Positions 1 through 6,923 of a stretch of DNA of 17,218 bases are shown here, one piece after another. Where the stretch lies: the NCBI GenBank assembly GCA_030705945.1, contig JAUZPS010000042.1, positions 1 through 17,218 of the forward strand, read 5' to 3'. Positions within the stretch are counted from its first letter, which is position 1; each line of letters begins with the position of its first letter. Origin of the DNA: Bacillota bacterium. GTDB lineage: Bacteria; Bacillota; Clostridia; Acetivibrionales; DSM-2933. Both the position numbers and the translations under genes were made by a program. Below the pieces are notes generated by a model. The model worked only from the letters and a program-made list of their open reading frames with translations, made no database searches and had not been told where the DNA came from.

Positions 1-1
1 A

Positions 2-982
2 CCTGCCGCAGCCCAAACGCCTGTTATGGGTCAGATGCCGGATATGAGTCAAATTCCTTCTATTGGTCAAGTACCAAATATGGGTCAGATGCCTGCTATG
101 GGTCAAATTCCTAATATGGGTCAGATGCCTATCATGGGGCAAATGCCTGATATGGGTCAGATGCCTATCATGGGGCAAATGCCTGATATGGGCCAGATGC
201 CTATCATGGGTCAGATGCCTAATATGGGCCAGATGCCTATCATGGGCCATATGCCTAATATGGGCCAGATGCCTATCATGGGCCATATGCCTGATATGAG
301 TCAGATGCCTGATATGTGTCAAATGCCAACTATGGGTCAGATGCCTTTAATGCAGTATGATACTAATTCGCAATTCATGCCTAATATGCCCAATACTCCA
401 ATGTCCACATGTCCATACCTTTTGTGTCCACAATTAATGCCTGATATGAGCAATATGGGATTAATGGGTATAATGGATGTTCACAACGAAAACGAAATCA
501 GACCAACTTCAACTGCGGGAGATCTTCCTCCAGCGCTTAGTGACAATCCAGCATTAGTAACCGTAGTTTTGTTTAAGGAGCTAACTGGATACCCCAACTA
601 CGGCAACCCAAGCAGAAACGCTGACATTCTATATACAAAAAACAGAGGCTCCTGGACTTTTGAAACTCCTGGCCTTCAGCTTTTACCAGGTAATCAGCCA
701 GCCCAGGTGACTATTCGTGGAGCGCTCGATGATCACTTTAATGTTCCGGTTAATTTGTATTCCGCAAGAATTACTATAAATGACAGGGTTGTCCATAACG
801 GTCCGGTTCCACTAGAGCATGGAAGTCCCGCAGGCTCAATGTTTACAAACTGGAGATTCCTCACCTTTAATGTAAATAATTTAAGAAGAGTAAACAGAAT
901 AGTTATCGAGAATACATCGAGGACTGGTCCAGACGATTGGATGGCTTTTGATTGGATGGAAATAAGACTTTCGCAAAGATAA
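2..982 (+). CDS. Methionine-rich MGQMPx-repeat protein, 5' partial
   Basis: The frame is open to the left edge (codons for PAAAQTPV precede the first ATG at 26), and no ribosome binding site precedes that ATG, so the true start is probably outside the window. From 26 the protein has about 18 tandem hexapeptides of the form MGQMPx (residues 1-108 counted from the ATG at 26), then a Met/Pro/Cys-containing linker (about 109-155). A globular C-terminal region follows (about 175-318), rich in beta-type sequence and ending in DDWMAFDWMEIRL. I see no catalytic motif. Low-complexity repeats plus a beta-rich end domain are common in surface, spore-coat or exosporium-type proteins, but that role is inference. 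No signal peptide or anchor can be judged because the N-terminus is missing. The gene is followed immediately by an inverted repeat and is separated by about 540 bp from rqcH. Confidence 0.75.
   Translation, partial: PAAAQTPVMGQMPDMSQIPSIGQVPNMGQMPAMGQIPNMGQMPIMGQMPDMGQMPIMGQMPDMGQMPIMGQMPNMGQMPIMGHMPNMGQMPIMGHMPDMSQMPDMCQMPTMGQMPLMQYDTNSQFMPNMPNTPMSTCPYLLCPQLMPDMSNMGLMGIMDVHNENEIRPTSTAGDLPPALSDNPALVTVVLFKELTGYPNYGNPSRNADILYTKNRGSWTFETPGLQLLPGNQPAQVTIRGALDDHFNVPVNLYSARITINDRVVHNGPVPLEHGSPAGSMFTNWRFLTFNVNNLRRVNRIVIENTSRTGPDDWMAFDWMEIRLSQR
26..349 (+). repeat. Tandem 18-bp coding repeat (18 units), with 36-bp higher-order period
   Basis: Eighteen consecutive 18-bp units encode MGQMPx. In the middle units the sixth residue alternates I with D or N, giving a 36-bp period (ATGCCTATCATGGG alternating with ATGCCTGATATGGG). 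First and last units are more diverged (MSQIPS, IGQVPN, MSQMPD, MCQMPT), as expected for an array that grows by slippage or unequal exchange in its centre. Confidence 0.9.
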
Positions 983-1130
983 CTTTTTAACTCAATTTTC
1001 CCACATCATTAATATTCTTGCAACCATATTATCATAATGTTACGCCTATCAAATCTATATCCAAATATAGATTTGGTAATGGCTGTTTTTATGGCTGCTT
1101 GATTTGAAATGGGAAAGTTGAGTTTTTAAG
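983..1130. repeat. Inverted-repeat element directly after the MGQMPx gene
   Basis: Arms of 21 bp at 983-1003 and 1110-1130 are inverted repeats of each other, 17 of 21 positions matching; the pairing CTCAATTTTCCCA with TGGGAAAGTTGAG has one G-T wobble. The left arm begins one base after the stop codon. Inside is a perfect 11-bp hairpin with a 4-base loop (1050-1060 with 1065-1075). No open frame of note and no immediate T-run, so a simple terminator is not certain. It may be a small MITE-like repeat or a 3' stem structure. Confidence 0.55.
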
Positions 1131-1225
1131 GGCGTTTCAAAAAATTCCTTGTTCAAGTTTTTTAGATGGAAACCCTCCATATCAAGTTTTTGAAACGCCC
1201 AGTTGACCAGTTATTTTTTTGATAC
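1130..1225 (+). repeat. Hairpin repeat family A, copy 1
   Basis: A stem formed by GGGCGTTTCAAAAA and TTTTTGAAACGCCC bounds 1130-1200, followed by AGTTGACCAGTT, a T-run and GATAC. The same layout occurs on the minus strand at 10026-10092, with the stem base changed to GGGAG and CTCCT. This copy carries about 29 extra bases between two direct TCAAGTTTTT repeats, including a small ATGGA/TCCAT hairpin. It lies in the same direction as the gene upstream. Confidence 0.65.
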
Positions 1226-1276
1226 AACCTAATGCGAAAATATTTGCAATGATACAATCAAGGTTAGAAAACAGTA

Positions 1277-1342
1277 AGCGTTATTCATGGCTGCAAAGGC
1301 TAATGATGCCCAGCAAAATTATAAGCAGCTATGAATAACGCT
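1277..1342. other. 18-bp stem-loop in the gap before rqcH
   Basis: AGCGTTATTCATGGCTGC at 1277-1294 pairs with GCAGCTATGAATAACGCT at 1325-1342; the only exception is a G-T wobble. The loop is 30 bases. No T-run follows (GTCATTTTATAG), so a standard terminator is unlikely. It could be a structured RNA, another dispersed palindrome or a protein-binding site. Confidence 0.55.
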
Positions 1343-1445
1343 GTCATTTTATAGAAAACTATCTTTGCGTTCATTTGGAAATCCCTCCCTAGTTCATCAA
1401 CTATGATAAAAAAATGAAGTAATCCTTTAATCATTCCTTAAAGAA

Positions 1446-1454
1446 TGCTATACT
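1446..1454 (+). promoter_or_regulatory. Candidate extended -10 promoter of rqcH
   Basis: TGCTATACT has the TGn extension plus a good -10 (TATACT at 1449-1454). The -35 position at about 1426-1431 (TTTAAT) is weak, which an extended -10 can compensate. Transcription would begin near 1461, about 60 bases before the chosen rqcH start. Confidence 0.4.
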
Positions 1455-1457
1455 GTT

Positions 1458-1492
1458 ATAGGTATTAATGCGCGCTAAACCGCAATACCTAT
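1458..1492 (+). promoter_or_regulatory. Inverted repeat at the predicted 5' end of the rqcH transcript
   Basis: ATAGGTATT (1458-1466) and AATACCTAT (1484-1492) are a perfect 9-bp inverted repeat, and the loop holds a further GCG/CGC pair. It begins right behind the candidate -10 and ends 28 bases before the rqcH start. It could be an operator over the start site or a leader hairpin at the very 5' end of the mRNA. Confidence 0.45.
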
Positions 1493-1520
1493 GTTAAAGC
1501 ATCCTAAAGGAGTTGAGATT

Positions 1521-3281
1521 TTGCCATTTGATGGAGTTGTTGTAAAATGCGTAGTAAACGAATTATCTGATATTCTTACTGGAAGCAGAGTCGAGAAAAT
1601 ATTCCAGCCAGAATCAGATGAAATTATAATAAATATAAGGGCTAAGGGGCAGAATTATAAGCTTCTCTTAAGCGCAAGCGCCAATTATCCAAGAATTCAT
1701 TTTACTGATTCTTCAAAGGAAAATCCTGCAATCCCGCCTGTATTTTGCATGCTCTTAAGAAAGCATCTGTCAGGCGGCAGAATAACGGGTATTGAGTTTC
1801 ATGATTTTGAAAGAATTATTACAATTAATATAGAATCAGTCAACGAATTAGGCGATTTGACAAATAAAAATCTTATAATTGAAATAATGGGAAGACATAG
1901 TAATATAATCCTGACAAATAGCGATGGTAGAATTTTAGATTCCATCAAACATGTCGACAATGAAGTAAGCCGCGTAAGGGAGGTTATGCCTGGCAGACAG
2001 TATATTATGCCTCCCGCCCAAGATAAGTACAACCCTGAAACTCTTGATTTGGAAAGTTTTATTAATGAAGCTTCTTGTGAATGCCAGACCAGCGCTGAAA
2101 AATACCTTCTGAATAAAATAAAAGGGTTTAGTCCTCTATTATGCAGAGAAATTAGCTTTCTTTCCGGTGTTGATGACAGAACATCATTTATAAATATTCC
2201 TCAGGGGAAAAAAGAAAGCTTTAAAAATGCTTTGGAATATACAATAAAGGCTATAGCGTCAAACAACTTTAAACCATGCATAATTTTCGAATCAGACGAT
2301 TTTTACAGACCTATAGACTTTCACTGTCTCAATATTGAGCAGTATAAGTATGTGAAGCATTACGAGTTAATGAATAACACTTTAGACGAGTTCTATAAAG
2401 AAAAAGACAGCGTTGAAAGGTCAAAACAGAAAAAATCCGATGTTTTAAAAATTTTAAACAATAATCTGGATAGATGTCATAAGAAACTTTCGCTGCAGCA
2501 GGAAAAATTAAGAGAAGTATCTGACAGAGATAAATTAAAGCTGTTTGGCGAATTAATAACGGCAAATATATACTCTATTCCAAAAAGCGCAAAGTCAGTA
2601 TCCCTTTTGAATTACTATAGCGATGATAATGATTATATTGATATTAAACTTGATCCCGATTTTACTCCTCAGCAAAATGCGCAGAGGTATTTTAAGCAGT
2701 ACTCCAAATCAAAAAGCGCTTTTTTTTCAACAACCAAACAATTAGAAGAAACCAGCAAGGAAATTGAATACTTAGAAGGTGTGCTCCAACTCCTTGATAA
2801 TTGCAGTTCGCTGCAGGAAATCAATGAAGTGCGACAGGAACTTTCTAATGAGGGTTATCTTTCCAAAAGGAAAAACAATAATTCCAATAAAAAAGAAAAA
2901 CCATCAGCGCCTCTTCATTTCAGATCTTCTGATGGATTTGATATTTTTGTTGGAAAAAACAATAAGCAAAACGACTTATTAACTTTAAAACAATCAACTT
3001 CCTTCGATATTTGGCTTCACACTAAAAATATACCAGGCTCGCATGTGATTATAAAGAACAGTCAAAAAGCTGTTCCTGATAATACCCTTTTAGAGGCTTC
3101 TATTATCGCAGCTTATCACAGCAAGGCAAAAAGCTCAGCAAATGTCCCTATCGACTATACCGCTGTCAAAAATGTAAAAAAACTGCCTGGAGCAAAACCT
3201 GGAATGGTAAATTATGAAAACTATAAAACAATTATCGTAACACCCGATGAGAAACTCGTCAAAAAATTATTGGTTGAGTAA
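1521..3281 (+). CDS. rqcH: RqcH / NFACT family protein (fibronectin-binding A-like)
   Basis: Homologue of Bacillus RqcH (YloA), the NFACT protein that binds obstructed 50S subunits and directs C-terminal alanine tailing of stalled nascent chains; older annotations call it fibronectin-binding protein. The start chosen is TTG at 1521, giving MPFDGVVVKC, because AAAGGAG lies 8 bases upstream and family members begin MxFDG; an ATG 30 bases earlier has no such site. Length is 586 residues, near the family norm. The NFACT-N part includes FCMLLRKHL and the conserved EIMGRHSNIIL. Two coiled-coil stretches follow in the middle (around the NNTLDEFYKEK and KQLEETSKEIEYLE segments). The C-terminal NFACT-R domain has DIWLHTKNIPGSHVII, IIAAYHSKAKSS and VPIDYT. 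It ends 13 bases from the convergent pilT stop, with no clear terminator between them. Confidence 0.93.
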   Translation: MPFDGVVVKCVVNELSDILTGSRVEKIFQPESDEIIINIRAKGQNYKLLLSASANYPRIHFTDSSKENPAIPPVFCMLLRKHLSGGRITGIEFHDFERIITINIESVNELGDLTNKNLIIEIMGRHSNIILTNSDGRILDSIKHVDNEVSRVREVMPGRQYIMPPAQDKYNPETLDLESFINEASCECQTSAEKYLLNKIKGFSPLLCREISFLSGVDDRTSFINIPQGKKESFKNALEYTIKAIASNNFKPCIIFESDDFYRPIDFHCLNIEQYKYVKHYELMNNTLDEFYKEKDSVERSKQKKSDVLKILNNNLDRCHKKLSLQQEKLREVSDRDKLKLFGELITANIYSIPKSAKSVSLLNYYSDDNDYIDIKLDPDFTPQQNAQRYFKQYSKSKSAFFSTTKQLEETSKEIEYLEGVLQLLDNCSSLQEINEVRQELSNEGYLSKRKNNNSNKKEKPSAPLHFRSSDGFDIFVGKNNKQNDLLTLKQSTSFDIWLHTKNIPGSHVIIKNSQKAVPDNTLLEASIIAAYHSKAKSSANVPIDYTAVKNVKKLPGAKPGMVNYENYKTIIVTPDEKLVKKLLVE

Positions 3282-3294
3282 GGCTGCATTAAAA

Positions 3295-4365
3295 CTATTT
3301 CTTAAGAACTTCAATATATTTTTGCATATTTTCCTTGTCAGCGCAGTACTCAATTGCATCCTCTTTAGAAATCCAATCCTGTATATATAAATCAGCTATA
3401 GCTTTATCAAGAAGCTGCATGCCCATGGTTCCTCCCATCTGAATGGAAGAATTAATTCCTGTTGACTTGCCTTCTCTTATCTGGTTGCTTATAGCAGGTG
3501 TAACCAACATAATCTCAAGGGCGGCAACTCTTCCCTTATGGTTTATTTCCGGAATCAACCTTTGGGAAATAACCGCCTTCAGGGCTGTTGAGACCTGTAC
3601 CCTGATCTGCTGCTGCTGATGGGAAGGAAAAACATCAATCATTCTATCTATGGTTTTGGCAGCTCCTAGGGTGTGAAGGGTAGACAAAACCAAGTGTCCA
3701 GTTTCTGCCGCAGTTACAGCAATACTGATAGACTCAACATCCCTCATTTCGCCTATAAAAATCACATCGGGATCTTCCCTTAGAGCAGCCCTTAAAGCAT
3801 TGTTATAAGATTTACTGTCATGACCTATTTCCCTTTGGTTTACGATGCACTTATCATGGTTGAATATATACTCTACAGGATCCTCTAGAGTCAGAATATG
3901 GCCATCCTTTGTAGCGTTTATTTCATTGATTATTGAAGCGACAGTTGTAGATTTTCCACTTCCAGTAGGTCCTGTTACCAGAATCAACCCTTCCTTAATT
4001 TCGCTGATCTGTTTGATTACCGGAGGAAGGTTTAAGGAAGAAAGGGTTGGTATCTCAGAAGCAAGAGCCCGAAAAACCATAGCTATTGAACCTCTCTGGA
4101 AGAACGCGTTGACTCTGAATCTAGATACATCTGGCACCGTCATTGAAAAGTCCACTTCACCAATTGAAGTAAGTCTCTCCATTTTTTCTTTATCAAGACA
4201 AACCTTAGCATAAGCCAAGGTATCTTCATAAGTAAGTTTATCCATTTCTAGCTGCTTCATATGTCCGTTTATCCTGAAGGATGGCGCCCTACCCGTTGTG
4301 ATATGGATATCTGAAGCCTTAGAGTTTACAGCCATTTTTAATAATTCATTGAGCTCTATAATCAT
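3295..4365 (-). CDS. pilT: PilT-type twitching motility / retraction ATPase
   Basis: Hexameric secretion-type ATPase that drives depolymerisation of type IV pili at the inner face of the membrane. From the ATG at 4365 (MIIELNELLK) it is 356 residues; AAGGAG sits 6 bases upstream, whereas the ATG at 4383 precedes that site. Motifs: Walker A GPTGSGKS at about 132-139, Asp box TLEDPVEYIF near 159-168, Walker B VIFIGEMRD with Glu206, and His box HLVLSTLHTLG at about 224-234. The N-terminal ASDIHITTGRAPSFRI and the RFRVNAF strand fit PilT rather than PilB, which is longer and has a zinc motif. No pilin or other assembly gene is in view. It is the last gene of the minus-strand run, about 360 bp after thiN, and probably has its own promoter. 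The stop codon is TAG. Confidence 0.93.
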   Translation of the reverse strand: MIIELNELLKMAVNSKASDIHITTGRAPSFRINGHMKQLEMDKLTYEDTLAYAKVCLDKEKMERLTSIGEVDFSMTVPDVSRFRVNAFFQRGSIAMVFRALASEIPTLSSLNLPPVIKQISEIKEGLILVTGPTGSGKSTTVASIINEINATKDGHILTLEDPVEYIFNHDKCIVNQREIGHDSKSYNNALRAALREDPDVIFIGEMRDVESISIAVTAAETGHLVLSTLHTLGAAKTIDRMIDVFPSHQQQQIRVQVSTALKAVISQRLIPEINHKGRVAALEIMLVTPAISNQIREGKSTGINSSIQMGGTMGMQLLDKAIADLYIQDWISKEDAIEYCADKENMQKYIEVLKK

Positions 4366-4409
4366 AGACATCTCCTTAAACATTGATTTAAGGAATAAGT
4401 AAAATATAA

Positions 4410-4546
4410 CTTACGCTTAGAGCGCATTTTATTAAGTTATATATTTTGCAATATAAAAAATGGATGTAAAATGTTCATTGCAAAATATATATATTAAAAG
4501 TGATTAATCTTTTAATATATAACTTATATAAATTTTTACGCGTAAG
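4410..4546. repeat. 137-bp inverted-repeat element upstream of pilT
   Basis: The ends are CTTACGC (4410-4416) and GCGTAAG (4540-4546), continued inward by TAAGTTATATATT and its complement. Inside are two further hairpins: ATATTTTGCAAT (4441-4452) with ATTGCAAAATAT, and ATTAAAAG/CTTTTAAT around 4493-4514. That last hairpin resembles the arm of the 106-bp repeat family (TATATnAAAAGn, then TTAATCTT). It occupies much of the 357-bp gap between thiN and pilT; the rest of the gap is AT-rich with no convincing gene. Confidence 0.55.
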
Positions 4547-4722
4547 CTAATATTTTGCATATTCTTAAATGAGATTAATAGAAAAAAGAAGTAGGACTAT
4601 AATTATATATCGGTATTTTAATAAATTTATTAATAATATTTTTTATATTAAATCATTGAGCGACATTACCGATTCTCTTTAATTTATTCCAACCAACTTT
4701 GACGCCATAGTCTATATATTCC

Positions 4723-5361
4723 TTACATTTCAATTGATTTAATAACAAGAAGCAGTCCCTTTTTTATTGATATCTCCGCTATATCTTCGATGAACTCATT
4801 GCTGACTCCCCATGAAGACCCTAATTCAAGGTCAGCATTGTCTAGAGGGTATAAGAGACCTTTTGTAGACACCCCTTCTACTTTATCTGAAAGGGCAAGA
4901 AGTGTAATATAACTGTTTTCTTCACTTTTTAGTATTATTTTATCTTTAATAAGCATAACTTCGTTTTGTTCATTTGCAATTAGCCCGTTAACATTATTAT
5001 AAAGCATTTTCTTAAGCAAAAAAACATTTGCGAGAGAATGATCAATACGTGTTCCCAGACAACCCAACAAAACTATTGAGGTACAGCCTTTATCAATCGC
5101 ATAATCTATAGCAAGCTCGGTGTCAGTCATATCCTTTTCAGGTGGATATTGAATCGCCATAACGCCTGCGTTCATAAAATATTCTAAGTCCTCTCCTGCG
5201 GCAGAATCAAAATCACCTATAAGAATATCAGGCATAACATTCATTTTTCTAAGATGTTTTGCTCCTCCATCAACTCCTATTAGAATATCCGTCCCAACTA
5301 AATACTTTTTGGGGTAATCATAATTAGAAATACTGCCGCTAGAGACTATAACCGCTTTCAT
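4723..5361 (-). CDS. thiN: Thiamine diphosphokinase
   Basis: Transfers pyrophosphate from ATP to thiamine to make the cofactor thiamine diphosphate. 212 residues, a usual length for the family. Seen in the sequence: GVDGGAKHL (about 29-37), the acidic DILIGDFDS (45-53), KDMTDTELAIDYA (76-88) and the GCLGTRIDHSLAN block (100-112), all hallmarks of the ThiN catalytic domain. The ATG at 5361 overlaps the rpe stop codon by four bases (ATGA) and is preceded by AAGGAGG, so it is translationally coupled to rpe. It follows rpe and rsgA in the usual Firmicutes order. Confidence 0.95.
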   Translation of the reverse strand: MKAVIVSSGSISNYDYPKKYLVGTDILIGVDGGAKHLRKMNVMPDILIGDFDSAAGEDLEYFMNAGVMAIQYPPEKDMTDTELAIDYAIDKGCTSIVLLGCLGTRIDHSLANVFLLKKMLYNNVNGLIANEQNEVMLIKDKIILKSEENSYITLLALSDKVEGVSTKGLLYPLDNADLELGSSWGVSNEFIEDIAEISIKKGLLLVIKSIEM

Positions 5362-6023
5362 TTATCCTCCTTATAGGAGCTTTCCTTAAGTTTATAAATA
5401 ATTCCAGCCATATCAGGAGCGTTATATATGGTAGAACCTACAACCATAATATCAGCGCCAGCCTCAGTAACTTTATAAATATTATCCAGTCCGATGCCTC
5501 CATCAACCTCAATATTTATTTTATGGCTGTAGTTACTTACAAGTTTCTTTAATTCTTTAATCTTATATGTGACAGCATCAATATATTTCTGACCACCAAA
5601 ACCTGGGTTTACCGTCATTAGAAGAACCATATCCAGATCTCCTAGCAACCATTGAATCGAAGAAATTGGCGTCGCCGGGTTTAATACTGCCGCAGCTTTT
5701 ATACCTCTTTGTTTAATGTTCTGGATGGTTTTATGTAAATGCGTACATGCCTCGGCATGTACAGATATTATGTCAGCTCCAGCGTCAGCGAAATTTTCTA
5801 TATACCTGTCAGGCTCTTCAATCATAAGATGTACATCAAATGGTATTTTTGTATATTTCCTGATGGCTTTGATTACGTGAGGCCCAATTGTAATATTAGG
5901 CACAAAACGTCCGTCCATTACATCAATATGAATAATATCAGCTCCTGATTTTTCTGCTTTAACAATTTCTTCCCCCAATTTTGAAAAATCTGCTGAGAGT
6001 ATTGATGGAGCTATTTTTATCAT
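5358..6023 (-). CDS. rpe: Ribulose-phosphate 3-epimerase
   Basis: Interconverts ribulose 5-phosphate and xylulose 5-phosphate in the pentose phosphate pathway; a cytosolic TIM-barrel metalloenzyme. 221 residues, as expected. Motifs in order: PSILSADFSKLGEEI (6-20), HIDVMDGRFVPNITIGP with His32 and Asp34 (metal and acid/base), DVHLMIE with His65, VNPGFGGQKYI (138-148) and the phosphate-binding EVDGGIGLDNI with Asp174. The ATG at 6023 lies 8 bases after the rsgA stop, with AGGA overlapping that stop as ribosome binding site. Its TGA overlaps the thiN start. Confidence 0.96.
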   Translation of the reverse strand: MIKIAPSILSADFSKLGEEIVKAEKSGADIIHIDVMDGRFVPNITIGPHVIKAIRKYTKIPFDVHLMIEEPDRYIENFADAGADIISVHAEACTHLHKTIQNIKQRGIKAAAVLNPATPISSIQWLLGDLDMVLLMTVNPGFGGQKYIDAVTYKIKELKKLVSNYSHKINIEVDGGIGLDNIYKVTEAGADIMVVGSTIYNAPDMAGIIYKLKESSYKEDK

Positions 6024-6031
6024 TTGTTATC

Positions 6032-6922
6032 CTACTTTCTGTATCTGTTGGCTTTTTGCTTTTTCAGCAAATTGTAAAACTGGATATACCTTTCATATCT
6101 TTCATTTTCTATGCCGCCATTTAAAACAGCATCCTTTATAACACAGTCAGGTTCATTGATATGGCTACAGCCATTAAATCTGCAGTTATTTAAATACTCC
6201 TGAAACTCCGGATAATAAAGCTCAAGATCATTTAACTCAAGTCCCGTCAATTCAAAAGAACTAAATCCTGGCGTATCGGCAACAAAGCCCCCATTACTTA
6301 GTTCAATAAGTTCAGCATGTCTTGTTGTGTGCTTTCCTCTCTCAATTTTATTGCTAACTTCACCAGTTTTCATAAGGGATGAACCGGCTATACGATTTAA
6401 TATGGTAGATTTTCCAACTCCTGATTGTCCGGCAAACACTGTTATCTGGCCTTTCATCATATCTGTAAGTTGGTCAAAGCCCATATCCTGTTTTGCGCTC
6501 AGGAAAAAAATCTTATAGCCAGTTTTCCCATATAATTTCTCAAATTTTTTGCATTCATCTCCAGTATCTTGATCTATCTTATTTACCAATATTATTGGCT
6601 CTATATCTTTTATTCTGGCAGTTATCAGCAACTTATCCAAAAGGACACAATCTGGTTGAGGAGATTTTATAGCAACCACTATAGCAAGCTGTGTGACGTT
6701 AGCTACAGCAGGCCTTACAAGCTCAGTTTCTCTAGGTAATATTTTATCAAGAACACCGAGCTTTTTTTCCTCATCTACTATAGAAAAAGAAACCTTATCG
6801 CCTGGAAGCGGAATTACATCATTCTTACGAAATATTCCTCTAGCTTTGCATTCAATCAACCCCAGAGGCGACTTGATGTAATAAAATCCGCCTATTCCCT
6901 TAATCACTACACCTAAAGGCAA
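6032..6922 (-). CDS. rsgA: Ribosome small-subunit-dependent GTPase A
   Basis: Circularly permuted GTPase that checks late maturation of the 30S subunit. I chose the TTG at 6922 (MPLGVVIKGIGGFYYI), one base past the prkC stop, because AGGAGG lies 8 bases upstream and relatives begin MPEG; a TTG at 6946 adds eight residues but has no ribosome binding site. With this start it has 296 residues. Order of motifs: N-terminal OB fold (about 1-65), G4 NKID (114-117), G1 GQSGVGKS (165-172), G2-region KHTTRH (197-202), G3 DTPGFSSF (216-223), and a C-terminal zinc site with Cys247, Cys252, His254 and Cys260. G4 before G1 shows the permutation. Ends in TAG, 8 bases before rpe. Confidence 0.95.
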   Translation of the reverse strand: MPLGVVIKGIGGFYYIKSPLGLIECKARGIFRKNDVIPLPGDKVSFSIVDEEKKLGVLDKILPRETELVRPAVANVTQLAIVVAIKSPQPDCVLLDKLLITARIKDIEPIILVNKIDQDTGDECKKFEKLYGKTGYKIFFLSAKQDMGFDQLTDMMKGQITVFAGQSGVGKSTILNRIAGSSLMKTGEVSNKIERGKHTTRHAELIELSNGGFVADTPGFSSFELTGLELNDLELYYPEFQEYLNNCRFNGCSHINEPDCVIKDAVLNGGIENERYERYIQFYNLLKKQKANRYRK

Positions 6923-6923
6923 T

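Noticed and set aside
63..299. Second open frame across the repeat array (Trp/Cys-rich, + strand)
   Set aside because: It is the out-of-frame shadow of the 18-bp repeats; no ribosome binding site and it ends with the array.
26..349. CRISPR array
   Set aside because: The repeats are contiguous, 18 bp, in a continuous reading frame, and have no unique spacers.
1200..1222. Textbook Rho-independent terminator after the family A stem
   Set aside because: The T-run begins about 11 bases past the stem rather than directly after it; kept only as a possibility.
983..1490. tRNA, riboswitch or T-box leader in the gap
   Set aside because: No cloverleaf, T-box TGGN motif with specifier arrangement, or known riboswitch core could be seen.
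1491..1520. rqcH start at the ATG at 1491
   Set aside because: It lies within the leader inverted repeat, has no ribosome binding site, and adds residues foreign to the family.
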